The translations under genes were made by a program, and so were the position numbers. Positions 1-5,151 of a DNA stretch of 24,498 bases are shown here, piece by piece. Position 1 is the stretch's first letter; the number at the start of each line of letters is the position of its first letter. The notes below the pieces were generated by a model. The model had not been told where the DNA came from, searched no databases, and worked only from the letters and a program-made list of their open reading frames with translations. Source of the DNA: a virus; IMG/VR virus record IMGVR_UViG_3300021373_001301, positions 1 to 24,498 of that record; one strand, written 5' to 3'.

Positions 1-1109
1 CAAAGCAGGCACGTAAGTTTATTGACTTCTATGAAAAACGTGCTAAAGATGAACAACAACTTATGCAAAAAGCATTAACAAGTGTTAACAATGCAAAAGG
101 ATTGTTTAACAACTTAGGTATACAAGTTGACATTACTTTGCCTAACAATCCAGATGCTGACATACCACAAAGTCCAATAGACAAATTAAAAAAGAATTTA
201 GACAAAGATACAAACGAAGGTGATCTTATTCCGTTACCAAAGAACAGTGTATCAGTAGATAGTGATGCAACAGACTATGACTTTATGAAGTTAGGTCGTA
301 ACATGGCTAACATAAAAACTACAAATCCAGATGATGCTAATATGGGCGATCAAGATATTATGTTAAACTTCTTTGGTGGAGCAGATGAAGCAAAACATAT
401 GATTAAAAACTTAAAACGTTTAGGTTATAAAGTTGGTGACGTAAGTGGATATCAAGATCATAATTTTGACCCTGAGCCTACAGATGGAGAAGCACCTCCG
501 CAAATTAAAGGCAAAGATGTAGATGGTAAAAAAGGTATGATGAAGTTATCAAACATGAAGCCTGTACAAAAGGAAAGAGATTTCATTAAACTTACAAAAC
601 AATACAAAAAAGTACGTGAAGATACATACGAACCAATCGTAGTAGATCGTAGAGGCAGAATAGTAAATGGACATCATAGATATGATGCTCTTGCTACACA
701 AGGTAAAGAAATGGCTCGTGTTGTTATGCTTGACGACTATGTACAAAACTTACATGAAAAAAGATTAAGCAAGGGTAAAGATGACGAGGGAGAAGTAATT
801 AAGGGTTTTGATCCTGAAACAATGCAGGCGTTAGCAGATCTAAGAGCAAAGTATCCACATGCAAGTGATCCTTTAGATGCATTACTTAAATCAGTTGTTG
901 ATACTGATCAAGATAACGATAAAGTAGATGATGAACAAAACGATAAACTTAAAACAGTACTAAAAAAATTTAAAGAACTTGAACCAAAAATTGATGCAAT
1001 AAATGCCAGACTTGCTGGTGTTGAAGTACAAGCAAACGACTTTATTAAAAAGAATAGTCCAGACAAAGCATTTTTAAAGAAAAAAGATAAAAGTTTAATC
1101 AAAAGATGA
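1..1109 (+). CDS. ParB/sulfiredoxin-like domain phage protein, 5'-truncated
   Basis: The frame is open from base 3, so this is the C-terminal part of a longer protein. The Met at 63 is only the first one visible. A ParB-like signature lies at about 190-225 counted from that Met: 'YEPIVVDRRGRIVNGHHRYD' followed by a variable tail. This is the GHHR-type motif of ParB/sulfiredoxin-like folds, which bind nucleotides or cut nucleic acid. The flanks are hydrophilic and Lys/Asp-rich, and the C-terminal 90 residues look coiled-coil. It overlaps the next gene by four bases (ATGA). The following genes look like late virion-associated genes, so this may be virion-associated too, but that is inference. 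Whether the domain is an active nuclease cannot be told from sequence. Confidence 0.7.
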   Translation, partial: KQARKFIDFYEKRAKDEQQLMQKALTSVNNAKGLFNNLGIQVDITLPNNPDADIPQSPIDKLKKNLDKDTNEGDLIPLPKNSVSVDSDATDYDFMKLGRNMANIKTTNPDDANMGDQDIMLNFFGGADEAKHMIKNLKRLGYKVGDVSGYQDHNFDPEPTDGEAPPQIKGKDVDGKKGMMKLSNMKPVQKERDFIKLTKQYKKVREDTYEPIVVDRRGRIVNGHHRYDALATQGKEMARVVMLDDYVQNLHEKRLSKGKDDEGEVIKGFDPETMQALADLRAKYPHASDPLDALLKSVVDTDQDNDKVDDEQNDKLKTVLKKFKELEPKIDAINARLAGVEVQANDFIKKNSPDKAFLKKKDKSLIKR

Positions 1110-1312
1110 GAGTATTAGAAATAGTTGAAAATTTTGCTGATGGCAAAAAGAAGGGCAAAAGTAGGCCTGGAAGGGTTAAAAAAGCGGGTGCAAGTTGCAA
1201 TGGTAGTGTAACATCATTGCGTAAGAAGGCTAAAAACGCATCTGGAGAGAAGGCTAAAATGTATCATTGGTGCGCCAACATGAAGGGTGGACGAAAGAAA
1301 AAAGGTAAATAG
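1106..1312 (+). CDS. Small Lys-rich two-cysteine protein, possible internal head protein
   Basis: This 68-residue, very basic protein (Lys/Arg/Gly-rich ends) has single Cys residues in 'GASCNGS' and 'YHWCANM'. The motif SLRKKAKNASGEKAKMYHWC resembles short conserved proteins or C-terminal modules of T4-like marine phages, from memory only. It starts MRVLEIVEN, so Ile-X-Glu occurs in the first eight residues, like T4 capsid-targeting peptides cut by the gp21 protease. The charge would suit nucleic-acid binding inside the capsid. The start overlaps the previous stop (ATGA), suggesting translational coupling. No enzymatic motif is seen. Confidence 0.7.
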   Translation: MRVLEIVENFADGKKKGKSRPGRVKKAGASCNGSVTSLRKKAKNASGEKAKMYHWCANMKGGRKKKGK

Positions 1313-1319
1313 TAGTATG
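1300..1319 (+). promoter_or_regulatory. Junction element with TAAATA core, candidate late promoter/RBS (copy 1)
   Basis: AAAAGG followed by TAAATA ends five bases before the ATG at 1317. It matches the element at 2178-2197 at 18 of 20 positions. T4 late promoters have TATAAATA at -10, so GGTAAATA is a plausible variant. AAAAGG could equally be a ribosome-binding site with long spacing. Confidence 0.4.
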
Positions 1320-2186
1320 AAACTGAGAGAAATTACAGAATCAAAAATAGTAACTGAGAACCCTTTAGCACAACAGCAAGAGCCTGCAACAAAGGCGGCT
1401 GGTGCTGTTAAACAAGCGGCAACTCCTCCAGCAGGAGTACCAACAAGTTCTGGGGCAAAGATAGATATGAAGAAACAATCTAAAGCGGCCCAAGGTTCTA
1501 AGATGGCGGCAAACGCTATGGGAGCAAAAGGCGGATCAGGCGCAATGATGGCAAAGGGTTTAGATAAACTTGCATCAGGTGGCGCAATGACAGGTGCACT
1601 TTCTAAACAGATTGCTCCATTTGCAAAACAGTTAACTACTATCTTAAGTAATCAACAACTAAGACAAAAATTTATGATGCTTGTTAAACAAGCAGAAAAA
1701 GGTGCTACAGAAGATGTTGCACAAGAGGATATGGCTAAAAATAAAGATGATTATCAAGAAAAGAAAAAAGCACTACAAGATATTCAAATGGATCCTAACA
1801 CGCACAAAGACGACGAACTTAAAAAAGAGTTAATGAAAAAGAAGTACGAGTTAGATAAAGAAGGAAAAGAAAAAGGATACAAGGAAGATGCTGAAGTAGA
1901 TGCTATTAAGCAACTTGCAGGTATAGTTTCCAAAGCAGTTACTCCACAAACAGCATATTCACAAGAACTTAAAAAACTTGCAGGTATTAACGAATTTGCA
2001 ACAGCAGGAGCAACTTCCGCTGGTAATATTGCATCAGTAGCCAACCCTGCTCAAGCAAAAGGTCAAAGACCTAAAGATAGCAAAGGATTACCTAAAGCAC
2101 CACAAAAGAAAAAGGCAGACGGTACAGCAGAGAACGCTCTTGATATCAAAGATAATTTGATGGGCGGAGCAACAGTTAAAAGGTAA
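1317..2186 (+). CDS. Ala/Gly/Lys-rich virion-associated protein, unknown function
   Basis: I place the start at ATG 1317 (289 residues), because it begins MKLREITES like its neighbours and sits at the same distance from the AAAAGGTAAATA element as the next gene. A GTG at 1287 would add ten residues inside the previous gene. The first third is low-complexity Ala/Gly/Met/Lys. It is followed by a helix-forming stretch (about 100-150), a highly charged Lys/Asp/Glu coiled-coil region (about 145-200), and a C-terminal part with GATSAGNIASVANPAQ, a pattern I associate with marine T4-like phage proteins. ITE and VTE near the N terminus resemble prohead-protease sites. No catalytic motif is seen. A scaffold or internal head protein is plausible but unproven. 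Confidence 0.65.
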   Translation: MKLREITESKIVTENPLAQQQEPATKAAGAVKQAATPPAGVPTSSGAKIDMKKQSKAAQGSKMAANAMGAKGGSGAMMAKGLDKLASGGAMTGALSKQIAPFAKQLTTILSNQQLRQKFMMLVKQAEKGATEDVAQEDMAKNKDDYQEKKKALQDIQMDPNTHKDDELKKELMKKKYELDKEGKEKGYKEDAEVDAIKQLAGIVSKAVTPQTAYSQELKKLAGINEFATAGATSAGNIASVANPAQAKGQRPKDSKGLPKAPQKKKADGTAENALDIKDNLMGGATVKR

Positions 2187-2197
2187 ATACTATTATG
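2178..2197 (+). promoter_or_regulatory. Junction element with TAAATA core, candidate late promoter/RBS (copy 2)
   Basis: This is the second copy of the element at 1300-1319, with identical spacing to the ATG at 2195. Here the stop codon of the upstream gene falls in a different register of the element, so conservation is at nucleotide rather than protein level. Confidence 0.4.
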
Positions 2198-2722
2198 AAA
2201 GCAAAACAACTTAAAGAAGGATTAGCAGATTTAGCATACAAGGCTGAGTCAGATCACGAAGTACAAATGGCACGTGCAGAACTGTACAAAGTTGCCAAGT
2301 ACGCAATCAAGATGCATGAGATGCTTAAAGGCGTTGAAGAGCGTGAAGGTCTTGAAGGTTGGGTGCAATCAAAAATTACTAAAGCCGCAGACTATATGAG
2401 TTCAGTTTATCACCATATGGACTACGAGCAAAAATTCGACGAAGTTCAAGTTGCAGAAAAATACAATCACGATCGCGGTAGCAAGAAGAAAAAAGAAGAT
2501 GTTCAAACTACTGAAAAATATAATCATGATCGTGGTAGCAAGAAAAAGAAAACTGAAACTTCTTACAAAGAATCTTTAGCAGATAAATTAGAAGCAGAGA
2601 AGTCCGAGTATGTATACGAAAAGCAAAAAGGCGTTGACGGCAAAGCATGTTGGAAAGGCTATAAACGTATGGGTACAAAGAAAAAGGGCGGCAAGACTGT
2701 GGACAACTGCGTTAAGATGTAG
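2195..2722 (+). CDS. Phage protein with 19-residue tandem repeat and Cys-containing C-terminal module
   Basis: This is a 175-residue, Lys-rich protein. The N terminus is MKAKQLKEGL (Leu-X-Glu|Gly, a possible prohead-protease site). Residues 15-80 are helical. Residues 84-102 and 103-121 are two exact-length tandem units, each containing EKYNHDRGSKKKK. The C-terminal 30 residues (GKACWKGYKRMGTKKKGG, then a second Cys) resemble a module I remember at the ends of several T4-like marine phage structural proteins. The gene closes the apparent late cluster, and a stem-loop overlaps its stop codon. A role as an internal or head-associated protein is inferred from neighbours and the N terminus only. 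Confidence 0.65.
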   Translation: MKAKQLKEGLADLAYKAESDHEVQMARAELYKVAKYAIKMHEMLKGVEEREGLEGWVQSKITKAADYMSSVYHHMDYEQKFDEVQVAEKYNHDRGSKKKKEDVQTTEKYNHDRGSKKKKTETSYKESLADKLEAEKSEYVYEKQKGVDGKACWKGYKRMGTKKKGGKTVDNCVKM

Positions 2723-2735
2723 TTCACTTAACTAC
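2719..2735 (+). terminator. Stem-loop overlapping the stop of the repeat protein gene
   Basis: GTAGTT and AACTAC form a perfect six-base stem with a five-base loop, at the end of the apparent late cluster. No T-run follows, so it is a weak or protein-assisted terminator at best. It may instead be an mRNA-stabilising hairpin. Confidence 0.25.
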
Positions 2736-2755
2736 CTTCCACTCTAACACTTTCA

Positions 2756-2763
2756 CATAAATA
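2756..2763 (+). promoter_or_regulatory. CATAAATA, candidate T4-type late promoter
   Basis: CATAAATA differs from the T4 late -10 consensus TATAAATA at the first base only. It lies in the 70-base intergenic gap, 29 bases before the ATG at 2793, leaving room for a leader with AGAGG (2782-2786) as ribosome-binding site. Confidence 0.45.
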
Positions 2764-2792
2764 CTCAGTAACAAATTTAACAGAGGATCCAT

Positions 2793-3443
2793 ATGGCTTT
2801 CTTAGTACATAACCTACCACCTGTAGAAGTATATGTTAAAAAAGAGTATCTATATGATCACCAGAAGGGCCACGGAGAACTTACTCCAGGTGTATGGATC
2901 TCAATAAGAAGCATTCAATCCAAAGCATTATATTTTGAAACACTGCTAACAGAGTATGGAGCATTGTATGACAAACTTCCTATCTCAGCATTTGTGTGGA
3001 AAGAAGATTTCGATCCAAAAGATCAACTTCCTTTAGACACATTACAGATATGGGATTGCTTTGATTACGATATTACACTAATTAAAAAACCTTTACTATG
3101 CGATTGTGAGTTTTTTGGCAAGGACAGAAAGATGCACAAAGGCGAATATATGTTTACACTTGATACTTGTCATGCACAACACTCAACACTTGATGTTAAT
3201 TTTAGCGAACACGACCCAGAGCATAAAACGTTTAATGTTATTAAATTAGACAACGGACAGTTCGCCGCACAACCAAATAATAGAACTGTATTCACAGACC
3301 AAAGCCTTGTAAATCCAAACAGACTAACACCAGACTTCAAAGTGTGTACTCAAAACTACACAGTTGAAAACACACCAAAATGGTCAGTAGGACACACTGA
3401 CGATTGGGCATACAAATCAAAAGACGAAACTTTGGATACGTAG
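2793..3443 (+). CDS. Conserved T4-like phage protein of unknown function
   Basis: This 216-residue protein begins MAFLVHNLPPVEVYVKKEYL, followed by GHGE and LPISAFVWK. I recall this pattern as a conserved hypothetical protein of T4-like cyanophages; no function is known to me. Six Cys are spread out (for example CDCEFFGK and DTCHAQH), with no classical zinc-finger spacing. There is no signal peptide or membrane segment. The start is supported by AGAGG at 2782-2786, six bases upstream. It stands alone between an apparent late-type box (2756) and a host-type promoter (3456), so it may be a one-gene late unit. Confidence 0.75.
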   Translation: MAFLVHNLPPVEVYVKKEYLYDHQKGHGELTPGVWISIRSIQSKALYFETLLTEYGALYDKLPISAFVWKEDFDPKDQLPLDTLQIWDCFDYDITLIKKPLLCDCEFFGKDRKMHKGEYMFTLDTCHAQHSTLDVNFSEHDPEHKTFNVIKLDNGQFAAQPNNRTVFTDQSLVNPNRLTPDFKVCTQNYTVENTPKWSVGHTDDWAYKSKDETLDT

Positions 3444-3455
3444 TCACATTAACAG

Positions 3456-3484
3456 TTGACTTCTGTATCTAACGAATATATAAT
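3456..3484 (+). promoter_or_regulatory. Consensus sigma70-type promoter for dsbA-like gene
   Basis: TTGACT (3456-3461), a 17-base spacer, and TATAAT (3479-3484) predict a start near 3491. It is intergenic, followed by AGGAG (3505-3509) and ATG at 3517. Confidence 0.8.
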
Positions 3485-3516
3485 ATAAACACAAATTTAA
3501 ACTTAGGAGATGATTT

Positions 3517-3777
3517 ATGTCAGACAGAACTTACGGTGGTGACGAAAAAGCCAAACTTGAAAGATTGGTAAATGAAGGTGCTACTGTTCTTAGAGAAGTT
3601 GAAGACTTACAAGAAGGTCTAAGAGAAACTGTAAAAGCAGTTGCTCAAGAATTAGACATTAAGCCTGCACTGATCAACAAGGCAATTAAGATTGCACACA
3701 AACAAGATTGGCATAAAGTTGCTGATGAATTTGATGATCTTGAAACACTTGTTGTCACAGTCGGAAAAGACAAGTAG
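3517..3777 (+). CDS. dsbA: DsbA-like dsDNA-binding protein, late transcription
   Basis: This 86-residue, mostly helical protein resembles T4 DsbA (about 89 residues), a small dsDNA-binding protein that binds near late promoters and modulates late transcription. The match is in size, charge pattern and the C-terminal half: a central charged helix, then KALINKAIKIAH-like and KVADEFDDLETL segments corresponding to T4's FNRLLALYHKD / EVVELYD region. This is alignment from memory without a score. Upstream are a consensus host-type promoter and a good AGGAG ribosome site. The downstream gene overlaps its stop by one base, so it heads an operon that could run towards the polymerase gene. Confidence 0.6.
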   Translation: MSDRTYGGDEKAKLERLVNEGATVLREVEDLQEGLRETVKAVAQELDIKPALINKAIKIAHKQDWHKVADEFDDLETLVVTVGKDK

Positions 3778-4058
3778 TGCAAAAAATAAAAGACTTTTGG
3801 ATTAACAGTTATAAATCTGATAAGATTGCATTTGCATTTGAACTTGTCAGTTTTATTTTTACAGTCGGTGCAAGTATGACACTGGCAATAACAGCCAAAG
3901 AACCTAATATGCTATTAGTTTACCCTGCATTTTTTGTTGGTAGTACAACACAATGTTACGCATCTTATCGTAGAGGTGCCGCTTGGGTAATGTTAATAAC
4001 AGGTTGGTTCGTATGTGTTAATGTCTTTGGATACGGAGTAGCCGCAGGTTGGTACTAA
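3777..4058 (+). CDS. Small three-helix membrane protein
   Basis: This 93-residue protein starts at GTG, overlapping the last base of the preceding stop. The next in-frame Met is residue 34, inside the first membrane segment, so GTG is the credible start. Three hydrophobic segments (about 17-38, 46-60, 68-90) are separated by short loops, including the basic turn YRRGA. No enzyme motif is seen. The layout resembles the other small membrane protein at 4844-5104. The next gene overlaps its stop (TAATG). An inner-membrane location is predicted; the role is unknown. Confidence 0.65.
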   Translation: MQKIKDFWINSYKSDKIAFAFELVSFIFTVGASMTLAITAKEPNMLLVYPAFFVGSTTQCYASYRRGAAWVMLITGWFVCVNVFGYGVAAGWY

Positions 4059-4570
4059 TGGTATTAGAAGAAGATAAAAAACGAATTGATGATTGGTTAG
4101 AGATACACCTTAAAGAATTATCTCAGCCAACAGATGGCTCAGTAGCAAGATGCCCTTGGGCATACAGTTCGAAAGTACCAGTAATTCACACAGACCAATA
4201 TATGGATATCATGAAACACATGATTAACTTTCCTTATGAAGATAACTTACACGGATTGTTAATTGTATTACATGGCGTTCAAGATAGAAATGAAGGCCAA
4301 GATTTAATTGGTTTGTGTAAAACACAATATTTTATAGACAGGGATCTGTTGTTTATTGAATATAATTATGATCATTATAAAAATGAACTAAACGATCCAA
4401 CAATTAGGCTATTCATTATACAAAAGATTACAGAAACTAAAAAGGCAAGCGAAAAACTATACCAAACGGATTATTATAAAACATATCCGCACAATATGAT
4501 ATTCAGAAAGATACGAGAAGCAATGGGTGATAAACACTTTTTTGAAGAACCTAAGGAGTCAAAATATTGA
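4058..4570 (+). CDS. Hypothetical protein with CPWA motif
   Basis: ATG 4058 overlaps the previous TAA and gives 170 residues; a TTG at 4049 would add three. The N terminus is a charged helix, followed by VARCPWAYSSKVPVIHTDQY. A Cys-Pro-aromatic-Ala motif like this also occurs in the DUF1415-type and marine phage hypothetical proteins I remember, but I cannot assign the family. The middle is a hydrophobic beta-like stretch (LHGLLIVLHG) and the C-terminal half is helical and Tyr-rich. It is coupled to the following phosphatase gene through TATTGA. Function unknown. Confidence 0.65.
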   Translation: MVLEEDKKRIDDWLEIHLKELSQPTDGSVARCPWAYSSKVPVIHTDQYMDIMKHMINFPYEDNLHGLLIVLHGVQDRNEGQDLIGLCKTQYFIDRDLLFIEYNYDHYKNELNDPTIRLFIIQKITETKKASEKLYQTDYYKTYPHNMIFRKIREAMGDKHFFEEPKESKY

Positions 4571-4878
4571 AATATATGGTTGACATCGACGGGACTATAT
4601 GTTATACTGTTAGCAGTAATTATGAAAATAGTGTTCCCAATAAAGAGCGAATTAAGTATTTTAATGAACTTTTGGCACAAGGCAATGAGGTACACTATTG
4701 GACTGCTCGGGGTGCAAACTCGCACAAAGATTGGTCACAGTTTACAGTTAGGCAATTAGAAGAGTGGGGAGTAGAATATACAAGTGTTAGATTCCACAAA
4801 CCACACTACGATATTTGGATAGATGACAAGGCACAAAACGCAGATGAGTACTTTAGAAACAAACGATATACAGGTTAA
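4567..4878 (+). CDS. Small HAD-superfamily phosphatase
   Basis: This 103-residue minimal HAD hydrolase shows VDIDGT (nucleophile D6, acid/base D8), YWTARG (motif II Thr46), a Lys near FHKPHYD (K78) and IDD (D86/D87) for Mg. There is no cap domain to speak of. The resemblance is to small phage and capsule-locus phosphatases acting on sugar or nucleotide phosphates; the substrate is unknown. I choose the TTG at 4567 because AAGGAG (4553-4558) sits eight bases upstream; the ATG at 4576 would be 17 bases away. The 3' end overlaps the next gene. Confidence 0.8.
   Translation: MKYMVDIDGTICYTVSSNYENSVPNKERIKYFNELLAQGNEVHYWTARGANSHKDWSQFTVRQLEEWGVEYTSVRFHKPHYDIWIDDKAQNADEYFRNKRYTG
4580..4608 (+). 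promoter_or_regulatory. Possible intragenic promoter
   Basis: TTGACA (4580-4585), a 17-base spacer and TATACT (4603-4608) would fire towards the polymerase gene. The -35 overlaps codons for the HAD VDID motif, so it may be a by-product of coding. Confidence 0.3.
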
Positions 4879-5104
4879 ACCATATCAATGGTTAGCATGG
4901 ACAGGGACAACAGTATTATTGATAGCCGCTACAATGGCCGCTTTCAATATGTATCCTTGGTATAGTTACGCATTTACCGTTGCAAATGGTATTTGGGTAA
5001 TCGTTGGAGTACTTTGGAAAGAAAAGTCGTTGATTATTTTAAACGCAGGACTTACAATAATATATATTGCAGGTCTTATACAAGATGGTTTTTTCGGCCA
5101 ATAA
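4844..5104 (+). CDS. Small three-helix membrane protein upstream of DNA polymerase
   Basis: About 86 residues from ATG 4844, which overlaps the phosphatase gene; an alternative ATG at 4823 adds seven residues. Three hydrophobic segments are visible: about 15-33, 40-55 and 60-78 from the later start. A positively charged WKEKS loop separates the last two. Size, order of helices and a Pro before the second helix recall the protein at 3777-4058, so they could be distant paralogues; this is weak inference. No known transporter motif is evident. It is the last gene before DNA polymerase. Confidence 0.6.
   Translation: MSTLETNDIQVKPYQWLAWTGTTVLLIAATMAAFNMYPWYSYAFTVANGIWVIVGVLWKEKSLIILNAGLTIIYIAGLIQDGFFGQ
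5030..5058 (+). promoter_or_regulatory. Weak promoter-like site ahead of DNA polymerase
   Basis: TTGATT (5030-5035), 17 bases, TACAAT (5053-5058), inside the end of the membrane-protein gene. It is an imperfect match and could be chance in AT-rich DNA. Confidence 0.2.
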
Positions 5105-5121
5105 ACGAAACAATTGGTATA

Positions 5122-5139
5122 TGTCCGCCGCAAAGGACA
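5122..5139 (+). promoter_or_regulatory. Hairpin before DNA polymerase RBS, candidate gp43 translational operator
   Basis: TGTCC (5122-5126) and GGACA (5135-5139) form a five-base-pair stem with an eight-base loop, GCCGCAAA. It directly abuts the ribosome-binding site GAGGAG (5141-5146) for ATG 5152. T4 gp43 represses its own translation by binding a short hairpin with an eight-base loop at the same location. The loop sequence differs from T4, so the function is inferred. Confidence 0.5.
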
Positions 5140-5151
5140 AGAGGAGAATGA

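Noticed and set aside
127-155. TTGACA within the first gene
   Set aside because: No -10 box at a 16-18 base spacing.
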